Assembly (NCBI GenBank): GCA_950295325.1
Contig: OX485803.1
Span: 59,537,554 to 59,601,553 of the forward strand
Source of the DNA: Polytrichum commune
Lineage: Eukaryota; Streptophyta; Polytrichopsida; Polytrichales; Polytrichaceae
Length of the DNA: 64,000 bases
Direction: 5' to 3'
Under the pieces are notes generated by a model. The model ran no database searches. It was not told the origin of the DNA and saw nothing but the letters and a program-made list of their open reading frames with translations. Positions 1 to 11,330 of this stretch are shown here, piece by piece. How positions within the stretch are numbered: position 1 is the first letter of the stretch; every line of letters begins with the position of its first letter. Position numbers and translations under genes: made by a program.

Positions 1-781
1 AACTTATAAGATCGAATGAAATTACATATGGTACTAGAGAACGATGGGAAGCTGCAATTCAATATCCTCTTGAAGTAATAAAACTATCAAAATGACTTTT
101 AAGATGGAAACTTCACTTGTTGAGGTGTAGAAGTTAATTATGTACAATGATCAAGTATTTCAAGGTGATAGATGATTACAAAGCTACATCAGAAAAGGAC
201 CAAAAAAAAAAGATAAAAAAATACTTAGTTTTTAGAAAGATCTGAGGGGCATTTAAGCTGTGGACAAAATGTCCTTGTGGGCTTTTAGAGGTTAGCTAAG
301 TTAGACCTTCAGAACACCTAATGCGTGTACTGTATATTGACAAGTAAAATCAACGCAGGGTGGTCAACTGCAATGCTTGGTCAATGAAAATGTATGTGAT
401 ATCCCATGTCTTGAGGAAGTTACGACTCATTCTTTTGAATCCTTAACTACTCGTCAAATTGCCAGGAAAATGGAGGGCAGCAAAGCAAGGATCAGCTTGA
501 GTTAAGTGAAGGCAAGTACACTCTAAACTCCATAATATCACGCTTGTGGCAATCAAATTGTATTTGATATTAAGGGCTCTTGTAGTGTTAACATGGATGC
601 ATGAGAAAAGAGAATGAGTGTAACATGTGACATTATGAAATAACACAAAGTCAACATTGTCAGAATGACAATAATGACAATGATGACAACGTGATGTGTG
701 CTAGTGTGTGGTCTAGATTCTTTGTTGGTTTATTTTAAATGTCAAAACCCATGACATATGGGAATAAATGTCACAACAAGA
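1..781. other. Intergenic, no gene seen
   Basis: No reading frame or RNA gene is recognisable. The DNA is A/T-rich with short GACAATGA-like repeats near 660-690. It lies downstream of the copia element's pol end and may include remnants of its 3' LTR, for example from a TGTGACATTT motif on the minus strand near 775, but no second LTR was found to confirm this. Confidence 0.4.
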
Positions 782-919
782 AGTGAGATTTGTAGAGAAT
801 AGAGCATTAGATTGGCCGTAGTCAATAGAAATAGTAGCCTTATTCTTTCTTATGCCTCTTCCTTTATATTTCTATTGACTATGAGCAATCTAATGCTCTA
901 CCCTCTACACTCTCACTTT
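782..919. repeat. Inverted repeat (hairpin) at copia pol 3' end
   Basis: The arms are about 782-832 and 868-919, separated by about 35 bases. They are near-perfect reverse complements with cores GAGCATTAGATTG and CAATCTAATGCTC. The right arm is the last coding segment of the copia RNase H frame. The left arm is therefore an inverted copy of the end of pol placed just downstream of it. Confidence 0.8.
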
Positions 920-1478
920 GTAAGTAGTCAAAAACTTCTAAACCCATTGCCTTTGTTAATGTTTGATGCCTAGTACCCTTTACAAGTGGTTTGGTTAGCA
1001 CGTCCGCTATCATATCCTTTGTTGGATAATACTTTAAACATATCTCTTGATTTTCTAGTTTCTTTCTAATGAAGTGATGTTGTACATTGGTATGTTTGGT
1101 GCGAAAATGGCGTGTGAAATTCTTTGCAAGTGTTATGCATCTTTGATTGTCACACATGATGGATGTCGGTCCTTCTTGCACATATCCCACATCTGCCAAA
1201 AGTTGCCTAAGCAAAACCGCTTACTTAGTATAGTGACTAGTACCCATGAACTCCGCCTCCGTTGTAGACAATGCAATGGTTGGTTGTTTCTTGCATTTCC
1301 ACGAAATGACTTCAACGCCAATAAAAAAAAACACGTACCCCATGGTGGATCGTTGGTCGTTTGCATCTCCCGTCCAATCTGCATCACAAAAACCTCTCAA
1401 AACAATATCCTTGCCTCCGAGGCATAATTTGAAATGCAAAGTGCCTTTCAAATACCTTATGATGCGTATTACGGCCAT
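879..1478 (-). pseudogene. Copia RNase H domain remnant
   Basis: Two abutting fragments, 1221-1478 and 879-1214, form the Ty1/copia RNase H domain. Visible hallmarks are the D-A-D-W motif ('FCDADWTGD'), 'RSTMGY', the catalytic-glutamate box 'LSTTEAEF', the 'CDNQ' aspartate box, and the C-terminal 'KHTNVQHHFIRKKL' and 'DVLTKPL' segments typical of the family. At least one frame change separates the fragments near 1215. The domain would degrade the RNA strand during reverse transcription. Here it is a relic, although the active-site residues remain readable. Confidence 0.88.
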
Positions 1479-2060
1479 CTAATGCGGTGGACCGGCCTTC
1501 AACATGAATTGGCTTACCGTACTCACCACAAATGCAACATCGGCCCTCGTGGCCACCATTGCATACATGAGAGATCCTACTTTGGCCTTGTACGGAACAC
1601 CTTCTATTTTCCTTTGCACATTTACAAATTCCACATCCGAAAGTTTTGACAACTTAGAATTCACATCGAACGGAGTTTGCACCGGTTTGCATTTTTCCAT
1701 GTAACAACGTTTGAGGATCTCTTTGATGTAGCTCCTTTGGTTCATGGAAATGATACGAACTTCTCTATTCCTATCAAATTTCACTCCTAGGCAATAATGT
1801 AATTCTCCGAGATCGCTTATCTCAAATTACTTATCGAGTTCCTATTTGAACCATTCTAATTGGATTAAATTGTTTGCCAATATGATCAAATCATCCACGT
1901 AAAGAATTACCACCAACAAATACTCACATGTTTGTTTGACGTACAATGAATGATTCGTTTGGCTCTCAAAAACCCTTATTAATGAAGAATGAATCGATAC
2001 GGTGGTTCCCACATATCGTTGGCCATAAGCGAGTTGTATTCCTCTTACATTGCGGCCTCC
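1479..2060 (-). pseudogene. Copia reverse transcriptase remnant (N-terminally deleted)
   Basis: The C-terminal RT segment 1479-1784 carries family phrases such as 'VQTPFDVNSKLSKL', 'VGSLMYAMVATRADVAF' and 'VSQFM'. Just upstream, around 1880-1900 in another frame, the catalytic 'YVDDLI' box is readable. Before it comes 'RIDSFFINKGF', which joins directly (near 2005) to 'EEYNSLMAND.WE', a segment that normally precedes RT by well over 100 residues. RT therefore lacks its N-terminal half. Several stops and frame changes are also present. Confidence 0.85.
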
Positions 2061-2992
2061 TACTTGCTCGCATCTTCATATCTCAAAGTTTCGCACAAAT
2101 TCAAATGATCATCCATCAATGTCACATTGACCATTTTTTGCCGTGTTGGGTAGGAAGTGATTCTTCCACCACTCTCCGGGCGAACGCCGCTCCCTCTTAG
2201 GATATCTTCCATCCTTGCCGATATTTTCAACACGACCGTCATTCTCTACGGGAGTTTCAATTGCCTCTTCATTTGCAACCAAATTATCTCTCACTTGCTC
2301 ATCGTGCTTTTCAAGATCATCATACGAAGATGATTTGGAAGATTTGTCTACAACAATCGCTGTAGGACCTTCAATTCATCCACTTGGATGCATCTCCAAA
2401 GCATTTCCAACGCTCGCGTCGTCCTCCATGAATATCACATCTCTACTTTTTATGATTTTTTTAGTTTGTAAATATAATAGCCTATAGGCCTTAGTCCCCT
2501 CACAATGACCTAAAAACAAACATTTTTGCCCTTTGCATCGAGCTTATCTCTTTGTTCATCCAACACCATTGCATATGCGATGCACCCAAATATACGCATA
2601 TATGCAATGCAAGACCTCCTTCTGGTCTAAACTTTCTCAGATGTAATGGAATCCAACGCCCTTGTTTGGACAACAGTTTCGTGTGTAAACCTCATTAACC
2701 ACCGCTTCCGACCAAAACAATTTGTCAAGATTTTGAACATGAAGCACGTTCCTTACCTTCTCCACAATGGTATGATTCATACGCTCCGCCACTCCATTTT
2801 ATTGAGGCGTATATAGAGTAGACGTTTGATTTTTGATACCATGATCCTTAAAAAAATGGTTGAATGCCTTGCAAACTCCCTGTCATTGTCCCACCAAAAC
2901 TTTTTGATTTTGTGCTCTAATTGCGTCTCTACAAGTGCCTTGAATTTTTTGAACTTCTCAAAGCAATCCCCTTTCGATTTCAACACATACAA
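2060..2992 (-). pseudogene. Copia integrase core/C-terminus and linker remnant
   Basis: From 2992 downward the minus strand reads a degraded retroviral-type integrase. 'WWDNDREF' stands where this family has a DNGGEF-type motif. It is followed by 'FWSEAVVNEVYTRN', 'RALDSITSE' (after a frame change), the C-terminal 'CLFLGHCEG.KAYRL' region, and the acidic linker 'DDLEKHDEQVRDN' leading into RT. Multiple frameshifts make this a non-coding relic. The second catalytic aspartate survives while the surrounding glycines are lost. Confidence 0.8.
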
Positions 2993-3500
2993 CCATACCT
3001 TCCTTGAAAATCATCAATGAAAGTTATAAAACACCTTGCACCGCCTATGGATGTAATCCACATGGGGCCACACATATCGGAATGTACGATTTTCAAAGGC
3101 TTGGATGTTCGTTTTCCCCCGTCATTCGGAAACGCGGCCCTATATCGTTTTCTTTCAATGCACGCTTCACAAAGCAACGAGTATGGGGGGCAAGAAAATT
3201 TGCCAAGGGACATACCATTCATCGTGTTTTGGAGGGTATGAACGCCCTTCACATTCAAATGACCAAGGCGGCAGTGCCGAAGCTTGAGCGCAAATTGGCC
3301 GCTTCCACTTCGTGCACGTTCACAAAATTCATTTCGTACAAATTGCATTCGCATGATGCAATCACAATGCCTTCATCATTGCAAGATTTGACAATGCATT
3401 CGTTTAGGTTGAATTGGACCTTCAAACCGTTTGACACTAGTTTGTTCACCAAGAGCAAATTGATTTGCAATTCGGTATGTGAAGCACATCTTTGATACAA
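2980..3500 (-). pseudogene. Copia GAG-pre-integrase and integrase zinc domain remnant
   Basis: Fragment 2980-3354 contains 'RLGHLNVKGVHTLQ' (the HHCC histidine part), 'LCEACIERKRYRAAFP' (its cysteine pair), and 'PLKIVHSDMCGPM' with the first catalytic aspartate, followed by 'CFITFIDDF'. Fragment 3255-3500 supplies the preceding 'LLLVNKLVSNGLKVQF' region. The two overlap in different frames, so at least one frameshift is present near 3255-3350. Confidence 0.85.
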
Positions 3501-3667
3501 AATTTGTTGATTTTACCTTCTAAAATTGCTTCCTCGACAATGCAACCCACTACGATAGCTTGGACAATGCTATTATCATCCAAATAAACATTGCGTGAAG
3601 TGATTATCTCATACATGTCAAATGCGGCCTTATGCAAAGTCATGTGCTTGGAGGCTTCTAAATCCAT
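3446..3667 (-). pseudogene. Copia protease remnant, active site lost
   Basis: The translation shows 'MDLEASKHMT', where an aspartic protease of this family has a D-S/T-G-A motif. It continues with 'VYLDDNSIVQAI', 'ILEGKINKFCIKDVLHIPN'. The family flanks are well kept but the catalytic triad is changed to D-L-E-A, so the product could not be an active protease. Confidence 0.82.
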
Positions 3668-3670
3668 GAT

Positions 3671-3950
3671 CTATTTGCACATGCTTTTGGAATGTGTTTC
3701 ATTACGCATTACAAATGCGTAATTGTCATCATCCTTTACATTCTTAGATTGTTCTCGCTTTTTGTTCTTTGTTTTGTAATAAAAATACGCAATGTAGCCC
3801 GGTTTGCTATAATAGAGACACAATTTTGTTCTTTCGCGCGGAAATGAGTTTTCATCTTTGCCTTGCCACAACACCATAACAACATCCTCATCTTGAGGTA
3901 TTTTCTCCTTGCGCCTCGACATCTCATGCATCAAACGCACCGTCACGTAG
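3671..3950 (-). pseudogene. Copia gag C-terminus with decayed zinc knuckle
   Basis: The segment reads 'YVTVRLMHEMSRRKEK', then 'LCLYYSKPGYIAYFYYKTKNK', which occupies the place of the CX2CX4HX4C RNA-binding knuckle. Three of the metal-binding positions are substituted by tyrosine. The upstream boundary with unrelated DNA is at about 3950. Confidence 0.82.
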
Positions 3951-5467
3951 TGTCGCACACCTCTTCATGAAGAGTGTCCGAAACATCCTGGGCACAATGG
4001 GGACCCTGAAGTGACACCCATAACTTGTGGCGGCATTGGTGAAAGGGCCCAAGTGATCATAATGTGGGTGTCTACGTCTCCGTGACTTCGTCCCCCTCAC
4101 ACCATTCTTCATGTCTCAGACCATATATTCTCTTTCAATCTCTCACCAACAGTTACTGAGGCCAGTATTTCCCCTTAAGTTATTCAGTGGTAACAAATTT
4201 CCCAAGGTGATGAGTAGAGGATAATCGAGACAAGGAATTCGTGTGAATGCGACTTGAACACTATGAATTCGAGCTTTATCGAATCATCTCATTCGGCGTC
4301 TTCTCTCACAAGAAATTGAATCAACTATTTCAAAGCAGGATGCCCGCCCCTGCCAAGGCAATTCCTTATCATTTGTATCTTTCTCCTTCCGGGGCTCCCT
4401 TGTGCCTTATCAGATCATGGTCGTGGCCGATCTCACTATAATTTTTTTCCACAGGAATCTATATCTCACTCCCAAGGGACTATGGCCAGTGACCTAAGTT
4501 AATCCTGGAATGCAATGTTCACGTACTCTCTTCCGAACACAAATGGGACCCACTTGAATTTACTTTCTACATGATAAGTATGACAATGGAAAATCTTCTC
4601 TCTTCACGAGAGGTAGCTGTTACTAGTCTCTTCTCTTTGGATATCTTCTTCTAAAAAACCAACCTCACATTACACCAAACTACACTTCACCCTTTCCCAG
4701 GAATCCAAAACTACTATTTTAACACCGTTACTTGAATCTACTTACTCTCCCAGTAATTCAAATGATAAGCAGGAACACTTAGAATCCATAGTATCTTAAA
4801 GCTCATCCTCTTTACAAACACTCCTAACAAAGCTCACACTTTCATTATAATTATGGGCAGAATTATCACTCTCTTCCCAAGAGGGCATTTACACTCTCCA
4901 TCTGATATCTTGAGACTAACGGGGTTCTTCCTCAAACACGATCTATCTTTGGCTTACTTAACTCACAAGAACACCGAAATCAAGACGATGGTGCATGCGC
5001 TCATATCAAATGAAATAAGTTTCACAATATTATATTACAAAGGTATTTATTTATCACAGAGGGCTTCACACCCAGGAAATCCAATAGGCTATAGTCTCAC
5101 TTTTTCAACAACGAGGAAGAAGAAAAACTACCCTCTTCACGAACGGTAGGGATAATGTCCCTCTCCTCTCTCCTTGCCTATGGTCATGGCCAATTTTTCC
5201 CGTACAAAAAATAATTGTCTTCCTAACCAATGCATCTGTTCGTAGCCATATTCCTAAGTTCTTCTAATCAATCCTATGGCTATAGTCCTTCCCAACCGAC
5301 TCTTTTGCTCTGGTCTATGATCAGGTCAATTGAAAATAGTCATTTCTGTTATATCGTTACTAATTGTCCATTTTTTTTCATTATTGTAAAGTTCTAACCT
5401 TACTTCTGATCCTAAACCATACTAAAATTCAGAAGTAAGTCTTAGCTGTCGAACAAATCGTCTCACA
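3951..5467. mobile_element. Foreign 1.5-kb segment inside copia gag, LTR-like ends
   Basis: The gag fragments on either side belong to one protein, but this segment shows no gag similarity and no convincing coding content. On the plus strand it begins TGTCGCACAC and ends GTCTCACA, a TG...CA arrangement with weakly inverted ends (TGTCGCAC / TGTGAGAC) like a solo LTR. Flanking 5-mers (CGTAG and GTCGT) do not match. About 95 residues of expected gag are also missing, so simple insertion is not enough and a deletion must be assumed. Confidence 0.4.
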
Positions 5468-5472
5468 GTCGT

Positions 5473-5735
5473 CTACGCCTCCGCGGGTCCTTTGTAACTC
5501 TTGATGTGCGTAAGTTGGTTGCCCGCCAAGTTGAGGCCGATGATGAACATGACTTTCTTGACATGTCTTTGGTACTCCTTCAACACTTTGGAATCCCCAT
5601 TGGAAGGTGGAGGTTCATTGGATCCGTCCACAATATCCCAAAGATCTATGGATGCCAATAACATTTTGATTTTGAATTTCCAAATATTGAAGTTTTTTCC
5701 ATGAACTTGTCAATGATTCTAACGGCCTCGCTTTC
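5473..5735 (-). pseudogene. Copia gag N-terminal remnant
   Basis: The open stretch reads 'TFESEAVRIIDKF', 'TFNIWKFKIKM', 'LLASIDLWDIVDGSNEPPPS' and 'HVKKVMFIIGLNL' up to 'KGPAEA', then a stop at 5473. This is the gag/UBN2-type start of a copia polyprotein. No convincing initiator lies upstream, because a stop occurs just before 'YDDTFES'. Confidence 0.85.
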
Positions 5736-5739
5736 AAAT

Positions 5740-6480
5740 GTATCATCGTACACTCAAATCTACGCTCAAAACAATCAAACAATATACCTTTCACCCTAAA
5801 TGCCTTACACTCTTAAATATCTCAAATTAAATCTTCTACACCTCGTAAGAGTTTTTAAGACATTCAAATCACTCACATAAGATCTTATTCTCCTCAAATG
5901 CCTTATATTTTCAAATTACTCAAATAAGATTTTCTACACCTCAAGAGGGTTCGAAAAACATTCAAATCACTTAAATGAGATCTCTTCAACTCAAATGCGC
6001 CTTACACTCTCAAAGAAATTTCTCAGGATTCAAGTCTCTCAAGTCATGTGCTATTGAAGTCTAAACACCTTCAAAGTTCTCAAAGGAACTCTTAAACTCT
6101 CAAAACATTCAAGTCAAATATTTTAAAGTCTAAACACCTCCAAACATCTTAAATACATTTCCCATAACTCAAACCTCTCAAGTCATGTGCTATTGGAGTC
6201 TATATATACACCTTCAAAACTCTCCAAGAAACTCTTGAACTCTCAAAACACTCAAGTCGAATGCTTTAAAGTCTAAACACCTTCAGCCCTCTCGAATAAG
6301 TCTCTTAACACTCAAGTCTTTCAAATCATGTATTATTGGAGTCTAAACACCTTCAAAGTTCTCAAAGAAACCCTTGAACATTCAAAACACTCAAATCAAA
6401 TGTTGAAGTCTAAACACCTCTAAACCTCTCAAATAAATCTCTCAACACTCAAGAAACTCAAATCACATACTCTTGCATCA
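5740..6480. repeat. Diverged tandem repeat, ~140-bp period
   Basis: The phrase TCATGTGCTATTGGAGTCTA recurs with small changes near 6045, 6182 and 6329, each followed by CACCTTCAAA..CTCTCAAA and AAGTCTAAACACCTCCAAA blocks. The earlier part (5800-6000) contains shorter, more diverged versions built on CTCAAAT and CACCTC. No coding potential is seen. It directly abuts the 5' side of the copia gag remnant. Confidence 0.7.
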
Positions 6481-7106
6481 AACATACATTCAAGTAAAAA
6501 CAAATAAACAAATAAATACTTACAACAACAAAATGCACCTTTGGACACCTCCAACGCTCCGAAGCACCAACTCCTCAAGATGCACTCCGCAAACTCAAAT
6601 GTAATCAAATCTCTAGGCACTTCACTTACATGGTGGGCCCATAACCTATTGGAATCAATAGGAGATAAGATTGCAATAAGATCTAAACTAGAAACATTTG
6701 TCCTCTAGGGTTTCAAGATGTAAAAGAAGCAATGACATAAGGAGGTTGATATTACGGAGTTTAGAATGTAATTGAGGATGAATTGTTTATTCCAAAATGT
6801 AACATCACTCGTGTTCGTGCAGAGGACTATATACCTATCATTACTAATGGAGGAGGCATGAGTATTGTAGACCTCAACTTTTGTATATGCTATGTAGAAC
6901 CGGCTAGAGATTTGTGGATGTCCACGTAAACTCATCAACTGCAAAGGTGAGAATGTAGTGAACTTTATTATAACCGGTAACTGTAAATTATCAAAGGATT
7001 TGACTCTGGAAACAAAATCAAAGACCCCCAAGTAAAATGGGTAGTGGAGTTGGAATGAATTGGCCCTAAACCTTGTAGGACGCTTGTTTTTACTAGAGCC
7101 ACTTTC
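6481..7106. other. Intergenic, no gene seen
   Basis: A/T-rich DNA without recognisable genes or repeats. Short open frames here resemble nothing known. Confidence 0.4.
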
Positions 7107-7261
7107 ATAATATTACTCAGTGTTCAGCTCTCGCTTTGTGGGCCCTCAAAATATAACATTTGGATGCTAGAAAAGTTGCGCAAGGAGATTCAGATTCAGA
7201 CTAAGCTCCCAACACACACCAGTGTTACATTATGAGGGCACACGTCTTTGAGTGATGTTAT
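7107..7261. mobile_element. Short MITE-like element (ATAACATTACTCA family)
   Basis: It starts ATAATATTACTCAG and ends TGAGTGATGTTAT, approximate inverted termini. The inner sequence (GGGCCC near one end, GATTCAGATTCAGACT) resembles other members at 25.6 and 26.6 kb. It is about 155 bp long with no coding capacity. Confidence 0.5.
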
Positions 7262-8599
7262 GTCATCATGGATGAGTGGTTCTATATGGAGGCCACAAAT
7301 CCCAAGCGTGTAGAACCCGGGCCCTTGATTAATCATACCAACTTAGAAAGTGTTGGTATTTCAACAATATACATGTAGCTCACTTTAGAAGTCAAAGGCA
7401 CCTAGGGGTCAAAAAGGAATTAATAAAGTACATAACCTGCATACCAAAAAGGAGGTGTTACCATATATCAAGCCTAGCTCTCTATAGATAGATAAGTAGA
7501 TATTGAATCATATAACTTTCTTTTGCATACAATAATGAAAATTATAAATGTGTCGGCCACATTATGGGTGATTGTTAATAACACCTACCAAAGGAGAGGA
7601 CAAATGGGGGAGATAAAGGACGAAAACGTGGATTATTATTGTAGCTTTCAAAAATTATTTTATTTGGGCCAAAAAAAATTTCAAGAAAATTTCCCAATGA
7701 TGAAATAATCATGTTTGAGGTGGCTAGTTGAAATTATTATTATTATTATTATAACTTTCACAAAGATTATATTTGTTCTATTTTGATTTTATTTGGCCAA
7801 CTTCAATGCCGATGATCCCTGCTTAAAATACGGGAGTTGCATACCTCCGTAACATGTGGGGTTATTCAAGGAGTACAAATTAGCATGGTATGTCATTCAA
7901 GTTCCGTGCGTCCCGCCTGATCATCCATAAAAAAATCTGTACCATAATTTAACGTCCTCTAAGGACTTGTCTTTTGCCACTAATTTACTCTATTTGTGAT
8001 GAGAGTGGGTCTTAACAAATGATATACGAATATTCGCACCTGGGAAAACTTCAAAGGTAACTATGCGCTTAATTCCAAACCCTAATGTGTAACCCTCCAT
8101 CATAACAGTATTGAGCCTCATGGCACATGCTTCCTCGTCCATTCTAAATGAAAGAGATCTCATATTCCACAAGGACCTTACCACGCCACTAAGACCGAAG
8201 TGATCGTTTTGAAGAATCACAACATGTTTATTCTTGGCCTTTGGCGGAATTAATCTCGGGTCTAGGGTAAGTGACAAGTGAAACTTAGTAATGTTATGAT
8301 TATGATTTGAGAAAATGAATCATCCCACAATTATAACATTACTCATTTTATACCCTCGGCAACCTTTCTTAAAGGAGAGGGAAGGCGAGATGATGACGAT
8401 GAATACATGAGATTTATTTGGCATATGACCCTAACATCTAGCAAATGACCATAGGAGGTTGTTGGTGTGGATAAATTTGTTTTATATATAAGAAGCAACG
8501 GCCTGCAAATCATGGACGCGGCAGATTTTTCCAAAGTGTCAATAAAATCAATGCTCAACTACAAATCAGAGGCTCTCAGAGTGCTAAAGGGCTCCCTTG
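7262..8599. other. Intergenic, no gene supported
   Basis: Contains an (ATT)n microsatellite at about 7734-7755 and CATTACTCA/AGTAATGTTA motifs near 8287 and 8330 that may be remnants of the small MITE family. A 95-codon frame at 7990-8277 (minus) and a 62-codon frame at 8467-8655 (plus) are open but not recognised. Confidence 0.4.
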
Positions 8600-8935
8600 A
8601 ATTTTGCTCTCTGGATTGTGACGAAGTCGTTGTGCTCTCGTCTTTGTTTGTTTGATGCAATTGGTGAGTTACATGATATAGATGAAACAATGTTTAATGA
8701 CTTTCTCATTAGAAAGTGAACATGGATTGTACATATTTTATATATGTAGTGGAGGCATTTATCACATTTAATTAAAAAGCTTAGTATAAAGACATGAGTC
8801 TAGTTTCTAGCATGCCATTAGTACATATACAAAAAAAAAATTTGTTTATAAACTTCTTGTATATAGGGGATTTAATTTCATAGTGACCCACGCATATCAT
8901 TTCCGTTGCTAATGAAGAGTCCATCCCCTGGGCAT
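8600..8935. repeat. Dispersed ~330-bp repeat, copy 1
   Basis: Shared in direct orientation with 29620-29960, from GTGCTCTCGTCTTTGTTTG through TGTAGTGGAGGCATTTATCA to AATGAAGAGTCCATC. In both copies one frame ends with a related peptide ('MFNDFLI' plus two residues, then stop), as if a gene's 3' end had been copied. No complete gene is visible. Confidence 0.7.
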
Positions 8936-9084
8936 GGCGAGTAAAAATAACAACACTTGAAGCACCCGTGTTCACATTTCCAATAACTGCTTGCTCCTTT
9001 TTTAAACTCCTCAAACGACCAAATTCATCTACATATCAGTTGACCCTTTGTAACATCTACCAGTAAGTTTATGAAAGGGTCTCG

Positions 9085-9204
9085 GAACATTACTCAGGTT
9101 GCAAAACAGTTCATTTTATAAGAGAAGCCCACCGTAAAAAGAACACAATGCCTGGCAAATTCCCGCCCTCAATGTGCATCAGCCTACAACTAAGTAACAT
9201 TATG
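9085..9204. mobile_element. Short MITE-like element (ATAACATTACTCA family)
   Basis: Left end GGAACATTACTCAGG; right end AAGTAACATTATG, roughly inverted. The right half (AACACAATGCC..GGC..CCCTCAATG..GCCTACAA) closely resembles 27995-28063, supporting a shared family. Confidence 0.45.
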
Positions 9205-9629
9205 ATCAAACATTAGGATGGGTAATGTTTCTTATATCTTAACATGGTGATGACTATAATTTCCGCAATTCTCAAATGGTGGGAAAAAGTTGTGAGGCGG
9301 CCAAGCTGCACCCCGAAGTCTTCCAAGCACGCCACTGAAACAGGTTCTAGAAGTCTACCATTCTCCTCTTCATGTACCCAGGAAGATGCAGGAGGTCAGC
9401 AGTAGAGAGTCAAGTGAGCTCAAAGGAAAAAGCCCTGAAGTTCATCACATCTGTCCAGTATCTAGGACGGTATTAGATGATACCAGAGGTGAAACTAGTA
9501 TATTCACCATCATCCTAAATATTGGGACTGACTCAAGACATGAAGCAGCCACATGGAGGGTTAGTAGGGCTTAGGTTACTGTATGTGGAACACTCTTCTT
9601 AATCATACATCTAGTTTGAGTGATGTATA

Positions 9630-9963
9630 AACATGACATCATTTAGGTGTTGTAAGTTGTCTAGTGGGACCTCTTATTAGTGGGAATGGTTTCCGAATAG
9701 CGGTCACAATCTCTCTGAATGTGGAAGATACCCGGGTTGGCAAAGTATGCCGTAGGTACTTGACAAGCCATCTGAATGATGTTATGAACAAGGCTGGTAG
9801 TTGGGAGTGGACACACACAAGAGATGTCTTGCTTTGAGATTGGACTGTTGGACTGTGTGTTCAAAGTATGTGAATCATTCTAGGTTGATGGTGAACACAT
9901 TTAGGGCGTTCCATGTGTTTGTTGAAGGAGAGACAACTTACAACACCTAAATGATGTCATGTT
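9630..9963. mobile_element. MITE with perfect 33-bp terminal inverted repeats
   Basis: Arms 9630-9662 and 9931-9963 are exact reverse complements (start AACATGACATCATTTAGGTG). The interior has no coding capacity. Flanks GTATA and ATATA could hold a short A/T-rich target duplication. A diverged third copy of the arm follows at about 9980-10012. Confidence 0.75.
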
Positions 9964-11316
9964 ATATAGATGACTTCAGAATATTACAACATCTAAATGA
10001 TGTCGTGTTTAGACTTCTCGTAACTTTTGTATCTCAAGTTCAGATTTGGAACTGAAACAACAATCAATATAATTCACAGTCGCTGACCAATTGAGGCAAT
10101 TCTTAATCCTATCCAACAGCCAAAATTCATGTGAAGTTGACAGTGCGTACAATACGGTGACATGTCTTTAAAGAGCATGATCACATGTCATCAATATACA
10201 TGGATGCAATGGAATATTCATGAATTGGGTTCAGCAACAACTCCCACCAATTGGCCTAAACCAGGATGATTCTCATTGTGGGGCCCAAAAAGCCCTCTCC
10301 AACCGGAACAACTTGGGTATATTACAGCCCCATTATTCAACTCCTCTATAAGAAAATACCTCACAACCTTTGAACAAAAGAATCTTAGTTTCAACTATTT
10401 CTATATGAAGCCTTGTGTGTTATACAATATTAATTTTAATCATACGCCGCCCCACGATGCATGATGTTACAACCTCTTATTATCAGCTCCCCTACATTAA
10501 TTACCATGATGTTGCACACGTAAGATTATATACTCCTAATACAAATCTCCTCGTGACGTGACGAGATTTGGATGAACCATCCCATACACTCGTTACTTGT
10601 TGGATGCCTAAACCCTTGCCTCCAAGGTTCGCCCCAGCCTCTTGACGACGACTAGTGGTAGTCTATACAATTTCAGAAACATGTGACTACCGGCGAGGTA
10701 AAAGGTGTAGTTTGAACTTGAACTCTTCCAAGCATGATTCAGATCACCTCTGACATTCTGGTAGAATAGTACACGATCCACGAGAGGCTTGGTGATGCTA
10801 TGCGATTTAGTGGGTTCCTTCGATTCTCAGAAAATTTGAAGGTCGTTGCAGAAGGTAGAGGAATACTCAGGTGAGCAGGCATGCAAAGACCTCAAGGCTC
10901 AGACTGTCAAATGTCAAATGGTGTGAATCAGCTGATTGAGATGCTTGAACCGTTTGATAGTGCTAGCGCAGTTGAAATAATATTTCGGAAATAATTCTGC
11001 TTTGCTTGAATTACGTACCGAACATGCGACGGTGATCTTATAATCAGTAGTACCTGAAAAACTGAATTACATCGATTCGTATTGCAGCAGGCGCCCGCCC
11101 CTACCACTCCGTGCAGCCACTGTGCCCCGCTCTTCTTTAATTTTTGTGTACCGGATTCCTTCGCGAATTGAAGTTCATATAGACTCAAACTTCTGGCTTT
11201 TAGTCTATTCTGCACCAAGTTACATGTAAAACCTTACCGCGACGGCATCCACGTAGAATCATTGACATCAAGCTCGAGGAGGTTTGCCGAGGTCAGTGAA
11301 GCATAAAACGTCGGCA
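9964..11316. other. Intergenic, upstream of fucosyltransferase
   Basis: Apart from a partial MITE arm at 9980-10012 nothing is recognisable. Base composition becomes more balanced after about 10.5 kb as the gene island begins. Confidence 0.4.
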
Positions 11317-11330
11317 ACTATATATTGGTT
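11317..11330 (+). promoter_or_regulatory. Possible TATA box of fucosyltransferase gene
   Basis: ACTATATATTGG lies 580 bases before the start codon. A TATA element here would give a leader of roughly 550 bases containing short upstream frames (for example 11396-11596). Placement rests on the motif alone. Confidence 0.3.

Larger units (their letters stand above)
879..5735 (-). mobile_element. Degenerate Ty1/copia LTR retrotransposon
   Basis: Reading the minus strand from 5735 to 879 gives fragments in copia order: gag, zinc knuckle, protease, GAG-pre-integrase, integrase, reverse transcriptase, RNase H. The pol frames are broken by many stops and shifts, so it cannot be functional. Two large lesions are visible. 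A foreign segment (3951-5467) replaces roughly the middle third of gag, and an internal deletion near 2005 removes the N-terminal part of RT. No clear primer-binding site or paired LTRs were found, so the true element ends are uncertain. The protein fragments match by memory a copia lineage whose gag carries the phrase 'SIDLWDIVDGS'. Confidence 0.88.

Noticed and set aside
7990-8277. 95-codon minus-strand frame
   Set aside because: Open but not recognised, with no supporting neighbours or splice sites.
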